A stretch of DNA of 64,000 nt from Acidobacteriota bacterium (GTDB taxonomy: Bacteria; Acidobacteriota; Terriglobia; Terriglobales; Acidobacteriaceae), in NCBI GenBank assembly GCA_003010405.1, contig PJLO01000010.1, positions 62,001-126,000 on the forward strand. Direction: 5' to 3'. A program made the position numbers and the translations under genes. This document shows positions 1 through 9,665 of the stretch, piece by piece; the stretch's first letter is position 1; the number at the start of each line of letters is the position of its first letter. The notes under the pieces were generated by a model, which had not been told where the DNA came from, did not search any database, and worked only from the letters and a program-made list of their open reading frames with translations.

Positions 1-2471
1 CCGTTATCATTTGCACCCCGGCAGATACAGTCCCGGGACTGCTCCGCGAATGTGTCGAACTCGGTATCCCTGGTGGCATCGTCATCTCTGCTGGATTCAA
101 GGAAACAGGCACATCCGGCGAACGGCTTGAAGCCGAGATCATGCAAACTATTCAGGGCAGGATGCGAATCATCGGCCCCAACTGTCTCGGGGTGATGAAC
201 CCGGTTCAGGGTCTCAATGCGACTTTTGCCAACTCCATAGCCCGCCCCGGCAACGTCGCGTTCATCAGTCAAAGTGGCGCTCTGTGTACGGCCGTCCTGG
301 ACTGGGCGATACGCGAGAACGTCGGCTTCAGCGGCTTCGTCTCAATCGGCTCCATGCTGGATGTCAATTGGGGCGATCTCATCGACTACTTCGGAAATGA
401 TCCGGGCACCCATGCCATTGTCATTTACATGGAGTCCGTTGGTGACGCGAGCTCGTTTCTCTCTGCTGCCCGCGAAGTCTCGCTAACAAAGCCCATCATC
501 GTCATCAAGGCCGGACGCACTGCCGCTGCGGCCAAGGCCGCCGCCTCTCATACGGGCTCGCTTACCGGTTCCGATGCTGTTCTGGAAGCTGCCTTCCGCC
601 GTGTCGGAGTGCTCCGCGTAAACCGCATTGCGGAAGTTTTTTTCATGACCGAAGTGCTCTCAAAGCAGCCGCGGCCCAAGGGAAAGCGCCTCTGCATCGT
701 GACCAATGCGGGAGGCCCGGGCGTTCTCGCTACGGATGCACTTATTCAGGGAGGAGGCGAGCTTGCAGAGATTTCGCAGGAGAGCATAAACGCCTTCAAT
801 GCGATACTTCCCGCCGCATGGAGCCACGGCAATCCGGTTGACATTCTGGGTGACGCGGAACCGGAACGCTACGCCAAATCCCTCGATATTGCCGCCAAAG
901 ACCCGAACATCGACGGCATGCTGGTCATCATGACACCCCAGGGCATGACCAATCCCACCCAGATCGCCGAACAGCTTAAGCCCTACGCTCACGGACTCGG
1001 AAAGCCTGTGCTTGCCAGTTGGATGGGGGGCGAGTCTGTCACTCACGGTGCAGACATTCTCAATCAGGCGGGAATACCCATTTTCAATTATCCCGATACG
1101 GCCGTTCAGGCTTTCAACTACATGTGGCGCTACGCCTACAATCTTCGCGGCCTTTACGAGACCCCTTCACTCAGCTCCACGTCACTCCGTCCCGATCATG
1201 ATGGCGCCTCGGAAATTCTCTCCACCGTGCGCAACAGCGGCCGCACTATTCTGACCGAGTACGAATCGAAGAAACTGCTCGAGTCCTACGGCATTCCCAG
1301 CATCCCTACCAGGATAGCCGAGACCGAAGATGCTGCCATCGAGTCCGCAAACAGTATCGGTTATCCTGTCGTCCTCAAACTCCACTCGTTTACGATCACA
1401 CACAAAACAGATGTTGGCGGAGTCATCCTCAATCTTCCCGATGCCGCCAGTGTGCGGCGCGCCTTCGCGCAAATCCGCGGCAGCGTTGAGGCCGCAGCGG
1501 GTCCGGGGCATTTCCAGGGGGTCACCGTCCAGCCGTTCGCCAAGCAAGAAGGCTACGAACTTATCCTCGGCTCCTCGATCGATCCGCAATTCGGCCCCGT
1601 GCTTCTTTTCGGTACCGGAGGCCAGCTTGTAGAAGTCTTCGAGGACCGCTCCCTGGCCCTGCCGCCACTCAATACCACACTGGCCCGCCGCATGATGGAA
1701 CAGACCCGCATATACAAAGCTCTGAAAGGCATCCGTGGCCGCAAGTCAGTGGACCTGACCGCACTGGAAGAACTGATGGTCCGCTTCAGCGATCTCGTAA
1801 TCGAGCATCCGGTGATCAAGGAAATCGACATTAATCCCGTTCTCGCTTCACCCGAAAGGCTTCTTGCGCTCGATGCACGCGTCGTTGTTCACGATCAGAG
1901 CGTGTCCGACGATCAGATGCCACGCTCCGCCATCCGTCCGTACCCGTCCCGGTATGTCTCCGACTGGACAATGAAGAATGGCGAGCAGGTCACGATTCGT
2001 CCCATCCGTCCTGAAGACGAACCGATGATGATCGAGTTTCATAAGAAGCTCAGTGAGCGCTCCGTCTACCTGCGTTATTTCCAGCCATTGAAATTAACGC
2101 AGAGAACCGCGCACGAGCGTCTCACGCGCATCTGCTTCATCGACTATGACCGCGAAACGGCCCTGGTAGTGGAGCGCCGAAAACCCGATGGCACGAACGA
2201 AATCATCGCAGTGGGCCGCCTCAGCAAGATCCATGGACGCGCTGAGGCCGAAATGGCCGCACTGGTGCAAGATGAATTCCAGGGCAAGGGCCTCGGCGTC
2301 GAACTTTACACCCGCCTCATCCGTGTGGCCCGCGACCAGCGCTTGAAGAAGGTTCACTCCGACATGATGGGCGAAAACAGGGAGATGCAGCACCTGTGCA
2401 AGAAGCTGGGTTTCCACCTCAGCACACCCGATTTGGAAGACAATCTGGTCCTTGCGGAACTCGAATTGTGA
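1..2471 (+). CDS. ADP-forming acyl-CoA synthetase fused to a GNAT acetyltransferase (5' partial)
   Basis: The reading frame is open from base 3 to the stop at 2471 (822 residues visible), so the N-terminus lies outside the window. From N to C terminus I see the end of a CoA-binding domain, a succinyl-CoA-ligase-like alpha region with the loop [10 protein letters not shown], an ATP-grasp beta region beginning near [17 protein letters not shown] with KLHS and HKTDVGGV, and a C-terminal GNAT domain of about 170 residues with the acetyl-CoA loop [10 protein letters not shown]. This order is that of the Pat/PatZ protein lysine acetyltransferase family, where the synthetase half often acts as a sensor and the GNAT half acetylates enzymes such as acetyl-CoA synthetase. 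Family members are usually near 900 residues, so about 80 are missing here. Whether the synthetase half is still active cannot be read from the visible part. The next gene starts about 100 bases downstream on the same strand. Confidence 0.9.
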   Translation, partial: VIICTPADTVPGLLRECVELGIPGGIVISAGFKETGTSGERLEAEIMQTIQGRMRIIGPNCLGVMNPVQGLNATFANSIARPGNVAFISQSGALCTAVLDWAIRENVGFSGFVSIGSMLDVNWGDLIDYFGNDPGTHAIVIYMESVGDASSFLSAAREVSLTKPIIVIKAGRTAAAAKAAASHTGSLTGSDAVLEAAFRRVGVLRVNRIAEVFFMTEVLSKQPRPKGKRLCIVTNAGGPGVLATDALIQGGGELAEISQESINAFNAILPAAWSHGNPVDILGDAEPERYAKSLDIAAKDPNIDGMLVIMTPQGMTNPTQIAEQLKPYAHGLGKPVLASWMGGESVTHGADILNQAGIPIFNYPDTAVQAFNYMWRYAYNLRGLYETPSLSSTSLRPDHDGASEILSTVRNSGRTILTEYESKKLLESYGIPSIPTRIAETEDAAIESANSIGYPVVLKLHSFTITHKTDVGGVILNLPDAASVRRAFAQIRGSVEAAAGPGHFQGVTVQPFAKQEGYELILGSSIDPQFGPVLLFGTGGQLVEVFEDRSLALPPLNTTLARRMMEQTRIYKALKGIRGRKSVDLTALEELMVRFSDLVIEHPVIKEIDINPVLASPERLLALDARVVVHDQSVSDDQMPRSAIRPYPSRYVSDWTMKNGEQVTIRPIRPEDEPMMIEFHKKLSERSVYLRYFQPLKLTQRTAHERLTRICFIDYDRETALVVERRKPDGTNEIIAVGRLSKIHGRAEAEMAALVQDEFQGKGLGVELYTRLIRVARDQRLKKVHSDMMGENREMQHLCKKLGFHLSTPDLEDNLVLAELEL

Positions 2472-2572
2472 TCGCGCTCTGACTTCGGTTTTTCTCGAAA
2501 TCGTGTGTTCAACCCGAATCGGGTTCAGGGGAAGCTCGTGCGGAATTCAGCAACTCTCTTATCTAACTCTGA

Positions 2573-4765
2573 ATGCTGGCGTTATCCTTGTTACCGGTTA
2601 GCCTCGTGAAACTTCCTCGTGTCTTACTCATCGTGATGCTTTTCCTGGCGCCCTCGCTGCGAGCGCAGCCCGTACCCGCGCATCGCGCCCGCGTAGCGCT
2701 TGCCCTTTCCGGCGGCGGAAGTCTCGGCCTCGCCCACCTTGGAGTTCTGCAATATTTTGACGAGCACCATATTCCGGTCGACGCCATCGCCGGAACCAGC
2801 ATGGGCGGCATCATTGGAGGTCTCTACGCTACCGGGCACAGCCCTGCTGAGATAGAGGCCTCATTTGAGCAGGCGAGTTGGGACAGACTGCTGCGCATTC
2901 AACCGCGCTATGAAAACCTGCCTATCCAGGCGCGGCAGGATCGCGCGAAATATCCCGGAGAATACGCCCTGCGCCTTGGTCATAACCTCTCGCTGCCTTC
3001 CGGGCTCAGCACGGCCGAGCCTCTCGACCTTTTCCTCTCCCGGCAGGTGCTTGCTTACTCGAACGTGGAGGACTTCGCACAGCTTCCAATACCTTTCCGT
3101 TGCGTCGCGACACGACTGGAGACCGGCGAGATGTTTGTCCTTCGCCGGGGCAATCTTGCCCGCGCTCTTCGCGCCACCATGTCAGTTCCCGGAATATTTA
3201 CTCCTGTCGAATGGAATGGCTACGTTCTTGTGGATGGCGGGCTCGTAAATAATCTCCCGACCGATGTCGCCCGTGATATGGGGGCCGACGTAGTTATCGC
3301 CGTACACTTCAACACCCCCGTTCCGCCCACACGCGCGCTTCAGTCTCTGCCAAACGTGCTGACCCAGGCCATTTCCGTTGCCGTATCCGTCACCGAACGC
3401 GAGAACCTGCGCACCGCCGATCTCGTGCTGGCCCCATCGCTTACCGGCATCGGAGGAATCGATTACAAGCACGCCCGCGAACTCATCGAGCGCGGCTACC
3501 AGGCCGCCCAACAGAAGGAGCGCTTTCTCGCCACACTCGCTCTTAGCAACTCCGAGTGGGCCGCCTATCAAGCCGAGCGCCGCAGCCGCATGAAGCAGGC
3601 TCCCACGCAGGCCAACCGCGTGATCGTGCAGTCCGCCGATCCCTCGTTGACCCGCAACGCACAGGCCGAACTCAACCGCCTCCAGGCCCCGTTGTCTCTC
3701 GCGCAGATCGAGCACGAGCTCTCCACTCTGGTCATCTCTTCTGCCCTGCCCGGAGCCTTTTATCGCCTCTCGCCAGCGAAGCCCGACACCCTGGTTGCGG
3801 AGGTCGAGCAGCGCTCCGGCAGTCAGCTCTTTATACGACCTGCGCTGGAGTTTGCGGTTGCCAACGGCGAGCCTACACGCGGGTCACTTCGCGGATTCGT
3901 TACATACTTACCAAAGGGCGCTTTTCAGGCCCCTTATCGTGTACAGTTTTCCATCGGCTACAGTCCTATGCTTGCAGCCGAATATGAACGGCCCTTCAGC
4001 GGTACTCCGTGGTTCTGGTCTCCGTCGCTCCACATCCAGCGCCAGAACAGCTCAACTTACAACGGCACCGAGAACCTCACTCATTGGCAGGACACTTACT
4101 CCGGCTCCCTCGATTTAGGCTATGGCCGGGGTCAACGTCTTCGCCTTCGCGCCGGGATAGAAGCAGGATATGAGAAGGTCTCCAGTCAACAGCTCCTGGG
4201 CGCGCTCCCTGTCAGCAACGGAGCCTTTGTCGCCCCCCGCTTCAAGGCCGATTGGAATACTCTCGATAACGCATCTTTGCCCACTCACGGCACGTTATTC
4301 ACGGCATCCGTTGCGGGGCGCTATCGCAGCTCTGAATCCGGCACCGTACCTCTCGCACAGGCCTCGCTCGCCCATCACTTCCCTGCTCTGTCCGGCACCA
4401 TCACGGCTTCGCTCAATGCGGGTTCCAGCTTTGGCGTGCCAGTTAACTATTTCGATCTCTTTCCCCTTGGCGGCCCCGCCGACCTCCGTGCTTTCCGGTA
4501 TCAGCAGTTCCATGCCTCGTCCTATGCTTATGGAGCGCTCGCCTATCGCAAGCCTTTTGGTCATTTCAAGCTCTTCGGCCAGCGTCCGCAGTTCGGGGCT
4601 TGGTACGACGTAGCCGGACTCACGCAGCCCCTTCAATCGTGGCAAAGCGTGCAGAGCGGCTCGGTCGGCGTGTTGCTCAATTCCCCGCTCGGTGTTATCA
4701 CCCTGGGCATTGGACGCACTAATGACGACCAGACTCGTGCCTGGATAAACATTGGCCGTCCCTGA
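2573..4765 (+). CDS. Patatin-like phospholipase with outer-membrane beta-barrel (type Vd, PlpD-like)
   Basis: This is a 730-residue protein with a hydrophobic N-terminus resembling a signal peptide that ends near SLRAQP. The patatin domain (about residues 40-330) has the oxyanion loop GGGSLG at 47-52, the nucleophile motif GTSMG with Ser 76, and the catalytic DGG near residue 221, so the Ser-Asp dyad is intact. A short POTRA-like stretch and a C-terminal Omp85-type barrel follow; the last residues are typical of barrel strands. The layout matches the PlpD autotransporter family, in which the barrel carries a lipase to the cell surface. The start is uncertain: the ATG at 2573 has no clear ribosome binding site, and an in-frame GTG at 2606 would also leave a signal peptide. 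A strong terminator follows the gene. Confidence 0.88.
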   Translation: MLALSLLPVSLVKLPRVLLIVMLFLAPSLRAQPVPAHRARVALALSGGGSLGLAHLGVLQYFDEHHIPVDAIAGTSMGGIIGGLYATGHSPAEIEASFEQASWDRLLRIQPRYENLPIQARQDRAKYPGEYALRLGHNLSLPSGLSTAEPLDLFLSRQVLAYSNVEDFAQLPIPFRCVATRLETGEMFVLRRGNLARALRATMSVPGIFTPVEWNGYVLVDGGLVNNLPTDVARDMGADVVIAVHFNTPVPPTRALQSLPNVLTQAISVAVSVTERENLRTADLVLAPSLTGIGGIDYKHARELIERGYQAAQQKERFLATLALSNSEWAAYQAERRSRMKQAPTQANRVIVQSADPSLTRNAQAELNRLQAPLSLAQIEHELSTLVISSALPGAFYRLSPAKPDTLVAEVEQRSGSQLFIRPALEFAVANGEPTRGSLRGFVTYLPKGAFQAPYRVQFSIGYSPMLAAEYERPFSGTPWFWSPSLHIQRQNSSTYNGTENLTHWQDTYSGSLDLGYGRGQRLRLRAGIEAGYEKVSSQQLLGALPVSNGAFVAPRFKADWNTLDNASLPTHGTLFTASVAGRYRSSESGTVPLAQASLAHHFPALSGTITASLNAGSSFGVPVNYFDLFPLGGPADLRAFRYQQFHASSYAYGALAYRKPFGHFKLFGQRPQFGAWYDVAGLTQPLQSWQSVQSGSVGVLLNSPLGVITLGIGRTNDDQTRAWINIGRP

Positions 4766-4804
4766 GCCGCGCAGTGACGAGCTCGCTTTTGTATTTAGAA
4801 ATTG

Positions 4805-4849
4805 AAAACTCTCCCGAGCATCGCGAATCGTTGTGCTCGGGAGAGTTTT
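4805..4849 (+). terminator. Intrinsic terminator after the patatin gene
   Basis: A perfect 16-bp inverted repeat (4805-4820 with 4834-4849), including the core CTCCCGAGCA / TGCTCGGGAG, closes on a 13-base loop. The stem begins with AAAA and ends with TTTT, so it can work on both strands. It lies 40 bases after the patatin stop and also downstream of the minus-strand small gene at 4955-5119. Confidence 0.85.
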
Positions 4850-4954
4850 AAGAATTATTTCGCCAATGCTGCAAATTGCGCGGTGTGAACGGGAACATTG
4901 CTCACCCGGCTGGATGCAAAACGTTTCCCAATACGACGGGTTCGCGAATCCGGC

Positions 4955-5119
4955 CTAGTGTTTCTTGCCGGAGGCTTTTGCCTGTCGCATGGCTTTCTGT
5001 GCGTCGCCCTTATGCTCGCGGTTGTGGCGTTGTACTGCCTTCGCAATTTCCTCGGGGGTAAGCGTACTGTGATGCTCCGAATGAAGCACGTCGCTTGGTA
5101 TCTTTCGATCCTTTTCCAT
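4955..5119 (-). CDS. Small basic hypothetical protein (54 aa)
   Basis: The start at 5119 is chosen because AGGAGG lies exactly 5 bases upstream (5125-5130). The longer frame starting at 5152 would bury that site inside the gene. The protein is hydrophilic and Lys/His-rich, with the stretch TLTPEEIAKAVQRHNREHKG in the middle and a basic tail. There is no signal peptide or membrane segment. I do not recognise the family. It sits alone between the patatin gene and the VanZ-like gene and shares the bidirectional terminator at 4805-4849. The strong ribosome binding site is the main support that it is translated. Confidence 0.6.
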   Translation of the reverse strand: MEKDRKIPSDVLHSEHHSTLTPEEIAKAVQRHNREHKGDAQKAMRQAKASGKKH

Positions 5120-5269
5120 TCGACCCTCCTCGTAAGGCTTCTGTGGAGCCATTCAAACAGATGCCGCTGAACCTAATTCAGTGGCTTTAAGCCGGGGAAG
5201 GGCAAAAATTTTCGGGAGTTGGTCGGCATACCGCGGATGTTTGGATTCGTGTTTCAGACAGGAAATGGG

Positions 5270-5797
5270 CTAATGCACAATGCTTTTTTCCTCCGATTTG
5301 TGGCAGATCCACGCAGCTTTTGCCCCTATCAAAGCCACCACAACCAAACCAGCGCTCGTATCCAGGGCTACATCCCACCAGTTTCCAGTGCGACTCGGAA
5401 GACTCATCTGGTGCAGCTCGTCGGAGGCCGCTACGAGGAATGTGCAAAGTACCGCCAGTCCGGCCCATTCTATCCGCCACCACATATGCAGCACATGTAT
5501 GCGGCCTCTCAATGGCCGGCCGTAGTCATGTTGCAGCCAGTAGGTCCCCCGCAGCAGAACCAGCCAGCAGAAGCACAGCGTTCCGTAACCCACCATGTGC
5601 CCCGCCTTGCGCAATACCAGGTTCAGAGTGTCCAGTTGAGCATCCCCGAGATGCACTCCAGCCCATAGCAGCAATGTCCGCAGACGCTCGCCGGTATGGG
5701 CGCTGGACATCCTGTCCGTTGATTCCAGAAAGATCAGCGCAAGCATGACCAGCACGGGAAGCCAGTAGTGCCAGAACAGTTCTCGTGCGTGCTTCAA
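5270..5797 (-). CDS. VanZ-like family membrane protein
   Basis: This 175-residue protein has four predicted membrane segments. Family hallmarks are the N-terminal WLPVLVMLALIF segment, RKAGHMVGYGTLCF in the middle, and the signature SDELHQMSLPSRTGNWWDVALDTSAG (in two parts) near the C-terminus. VanZ-like proteins are small integral membrane proteins. The founding member raises teicoplanin resistance, but most homologues have no known role, so no resistance function is claimed. It lies downstream of guaB on the same strand, with a hairpin between them, and is probably transcribed separately or by read-through. Confidence 0.8.
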   Translation of the reverse strand: MKHARELFWHYWLPVLVMLALIFLESTDRMSSAHTGERLRTLLLWAGVHLGDAQLDTLNLVLRKAGHMVGYGTLCFCWLVLLRGTYWLQHDYGRPLRGRIHVLHMWWRIEWAGLAVLCTFLVAASDELHQMSLPSRTGNWWDVALDTSAGLVVVALIGAKAAWICHKSEEKSIVH

Positions 5798-5860
5798 TAG
5801 TCTTCGCTCATTTCTTCTCTTGGATCTGCTCCGCCACTCACCCTGTTCTGATGCTGAGCA

Positions 5861-5892
5861 AATCGAACAGGAGCGGGCGCTCCTGTTCGATT
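5861..5892 (-). terminator. Hairpin downstream of guaB
   Basis: A 14-bp perfect inverted repeat, AATCGAACAGGAGC with GCTCCTGTTCGATT and a 4-base GGGC loop, begins 16 bases after the guaB stop. There is no clear U-tract, so termination strength is uncertain. It separates guaB from the VanZ-like gene. Confidence 0.6.
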
Positions 5893-5907
5893 CTGCTTTC
5901 AGTAGTT

Positions 5908-7440
<1,533 letters not shown>

Positions 7441-7496
7441 TCATACAGCATTGTATGAATTCCGCCCTTACTCTTGCAAACCAAACAATGTATTGT
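7441..7496 (-). promoter_or_regulatory. guaB promoter candidate with overlapping palindromes
   Basis: Read on the minus strand, TTGCAA (7474-7479) and TACAAT (7450-7455) are separated by 18 bases and fit a sigma-70 promoter. The inverted repeat TCATAC-N6-GTATGA (7441-7458) overlaps the -10 element, and ACAAT-GT-ATTGT (7485-7496) lies just upstream of the -35. The first palindrome could be an operator, but no regulator is identified. Confidence 0.45.
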
Positions 7497-7566
7497 ATTC
7501 GGAGTGACACGCAGGTTCCGAAGTGTCGCCAGCATTCCTGCCCTCATTCACGACACTTGCCGGGGT

Positions 7567-7594
7567 GCAGCCTTTAGTCACGACTAAAGGCTGC
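7567..7594. terminator. Perfect 12-bp hairpin downstream of the surface-protein gene
   Basis: GCAGCCTTTAGT (7567-7578) pairs with ACTAAAGGCTGC (7583-7594) across a CACG loop. It lies 33 bases after the stop of the minus-strand gene at 7627-8634. There is no U-tract on either strand, so it may be a transcript-end stabilising hairpin or a dispersed palindrome rather than a true terminator. Confidence 0.5.
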
Positions 7595-7626
7595 GTGTTG
7601 CTTCGCTTGTCGTGCGACCGTTGCGA

Positions 7627-8634
7627 CTACTTTGGCTTTTTGCTGCTGGACGAAATCCTGCGGAAGATAAACTCCTGGGCAAGACTGCTGACTGCGCGTA
7701 CGGCAGTGTTGACAGCAAAACTTGAGAATACCAGCCCTGCGCCGCGGTTTGAATCCGGATAGTAAAGGTTCGAAAGGGAAGCTGAAGCCAAGTCGCCACC
7801 CAGACTAGAGTAATTCGGCTGCCATCGTCCATTATCTCCCTTACAAAAAAACGGGTGGCCAACCGCATACCAGAAGCGAGACTTTGTGGTACCAGTACCC
7901 TTATAGAAATAACGCGGATCCTGATGCAAAATCGTTGGCAGAACGGCACCGGCGATCAGGATCTGAGAAACGCTGTCGGCTTCAATAGCCCCCCATCTCT
8001 GGCCGAACCCCTTTGCGCCTTGAACGTAATTGGGCCTGTCAGACGCCTGATTGAGGCCAGCCATCACCGTTGTTGCGGCGAGGGTAACAGGATCCATGGC
8101 AACCTTCATTGCAAGTCTGAACTTCAGCTTCGGCGTGAGCGGCGCGGCATTGGGTTCATAGACAGCGTAAAAATTCGGAAAGAACCCTAAAATTCGCTGT
8201 GTTTCCGCTACCTTTACCTGCTGGGTGGCAATTTCCTCAGCTGAGTAAGTCACGTCGATTGCCGTTTTTGTCTCGGCCACTCGAAGTTTGCTGCCGGTTA
8301 TGATTTGAACCTGGCTGGGCCGAAGAACAATTTCCGGGGAAGTCCAGTCTGCAAATCCTTTGGCGCTGACCGTGATATGGTAGGGTACACTCGGCTTCAA
8401 ATCGCCAAAGTTGTAAAACCCCATGTCGTTTGTCACTATCGTGCGGCGGTCGCCCGGACCAGGGCCTTCGAGGACAACGGCAGCACCGGGAACGACCGCG
8501 TCATTTGCGTCGGTTACAGTTCCGATAATGCTTCCTGTCTGAGGTTGGGGGGCATCGACCTGCGCCAGCAGGGGCAACACGAGAGCGAACGAAATAAAGG
8601 CAAAGATCAGCAGCCGGATACGCACGGTTTTCAA
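7627..8634 (-). CDS. Exported carboxypeptidase-regulatory-like domain protein
   Basis: This 335-residue protein starts with a signal peptide (basic MKTVRIR, hydrophobic core, cleavage near LLAQ). Residues about 35-120 form a carboxypeptidase regulatory-like beta-sandwich, with GSIIGTVTDANDAVVPGA and the NDMGFYNFGDL turn typical of that fold. The rest has no recognised domain; it is rich in aromatic and glycine residues and includes HQDPRYFYKGTGTTKSRFWY. Such proteins are abundant in Acidobacteriota, often with a TonB-dependent barrel, but this one is too short to contain one. An outer-membrane or periplasmic location is inferred; function is unknown. Confidence 0.75.
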   Translation of the reverse strand: MKTVRIRLLIFAFISFALVLPLLAQVDAPQPQTGSIIGTVTDANDAVVPGAAVVLEGPGPGDRRTIVTNDMGFYNFGDLKPSVPYHITVSAKGFADWTSPEIVLRPSQVQIITGSKLRVAETKTAIDVTYSAEEIATQQVKVAETQRILGFFPNFYAVYEPNAAPLTPKLKFRLAMKVAMDPVTLAATTVMAGLNQASDRPNYVQGAKGFGQRWGAIEADSVSQILIAGAVLPTILHQDPRYFYKGTGTTKSRFWYAVGHPFFCKGDNGRWQPNYSSLGGDLASASLSNLYYPDSNRGAGLVFSSFAVNTAVRAVSSLAQEFIFRRISSSSKKPK

Positions 8635-8808
8635 AAATACTCCGTCACGCCAGGATCAACCGGCGTCAAAAAATTCTTTTCACTGTATGCTATCATCGAT
8701 TGTGGCGTGTCAGGCCGGCCTTGATTTTAGCACATTGAAGATTTCAGCTGACAGGGGAAGCTTTCTTCTCTTCCAAGTGTCGCCGGTAACTGGGCGAGTG
8801 TGTCTTGG

Positions 8809-8837
8809 TTGTATTCCCTAAGGACCGGCGCTATACT
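8809..8837 (+). promoter_or_regulatory. Candidate promoter of the rimP-nusA-infB operon
   Basis: TTGTAT (8809-8814) and TATACT (8832-8837) are spaced by 17 bases. Transcription from here would give rimP a leader of about 200 bases. The rest of the 8635-9045 gap holds no coding frame or RNA gene that I could recognise. Confidence 0.4.
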
Positions 8838-9045
8838 TGCTGATGCCAGCTGCGGTACTGTTTCCATCCGTGCCTAGGGTTGAACCCGGATGAGAGCAGC
8901 GGGGGTTCAGTGCGATCCGCCTTCTGATTCGTCCCTTGTCCATTTGCGTTTTTGGCGAAGGCAGGCAACCGTCAGGCCTGAGAAGGGGAGTTACGACTGT
9001 TACCGGCATCGGCCTTATGGTGCCTTGGAGTTCGGATTCTTAAAA

Positions 9046-9540
9046 ATGGCATTTGCGCTCGATAAAGTCCGTGAGATCTCAGAAAGGGTCGCTCAGTCCA
9101 ATGGGCTCGTCCTGTGGGACCTTGAGATGAAGGGGAGCGGCGCGAGCAGGACTCTGCGCATTTTTATTGATAAACCTGAGGGAATCAGCCACGAGGATTG
9201 TTCCACTTACAGCCGTGAGGTTGCTACCATTTTCGACGTCGAAGACGCGGTCCCCGGCGGTGCTTACGTACTGGAGATTTCTTCTCCGGGGCTTGACCGC
9301 AAACTTTTCAAGCCAGAGCACTTCGAGCAGTTCACCGGCAGTCTCGTCAAGTTCAGCACGCGCGACCTGGTCAACGGCAACCGCCATTTCGAAGGCCGTC
9401 TCGTCAGCTTTTCCGATGGCCAACTTACGGTCGATCTCGACCAGGCAACCAGTCGTAAAAAGGCAAAGACTCAGGGAACCGGTGTTATTGTCGTAAGCTT
9501 CTCGAACGTTGAGAAGGCCAGCCTGGTACCCGAGTTCTAG
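9046..9540 (+). CDS. rimP: Ribosome maturation factor RimP
   Basis: This 164-residue protein is needed for maturation of the 30S subunit. The start ATG at 9046 gives MAFALDKVREISERV, the normal start for the family; the upstream in-frame ATG at 8890 would add 52 unrelated residues. The N-terminal domain carries GLVLWDLEMKG and the segment LRIFIDKPEGISHEDC. The motif YVLEISSPGLDRKLF is diagnostic of RimP, and an SH3-like C-terminal domain follows. It is the first gene of a rimP-nusA-infB cluster, an order conserved in many bacteria. No good ribosome binding site lies before the ATG. Confidence 0.95.
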   Translation: MAFALDKVREISERVAQSNGLVLWDLEMKGSGASRTLRIFIDKPEGISHEDCSTYSREVATIFDVEDAVPGGAYVLEISSPGLDRKLFKPEHFEQFTGSLVKFSTRDLVNGNRHFEGRLVSFSDGQLTVDLDQATSRKKAKTQGTGVIVVSFSNVEKASLVPEF

Positions 9541-9598
9541 TTTTCGCAAGTTTAGTTCTGCGCGGCTTTTGTGCCGCATGCAACATCCAATCATGCTA

Positions 9599-9649
9599 AT
9601 TCGGGAACGATTCCCGAATAGAGAAGATTTCAATCGGGGCTTGGCCCCG
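9599..9649 (+). promoter_or_regulatory. Tandem hairpins between rimP and nusA
   Basis: ATTCGGGAA (9599-9607) pairs with TTCCCGAAT (9611-9619) over a 3-base loop. CGGGGC (9635-9640) then pairs with GCCCCG (9644-9649). The second stem ends 16 bases before the nusA ATG. Neither is followed by a U-tract, so they could modulate translation or processing rather than terminate. Confidence 0.4.
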
Positions 9650-9665
9650 TAAGGTGGCAAGGAAT

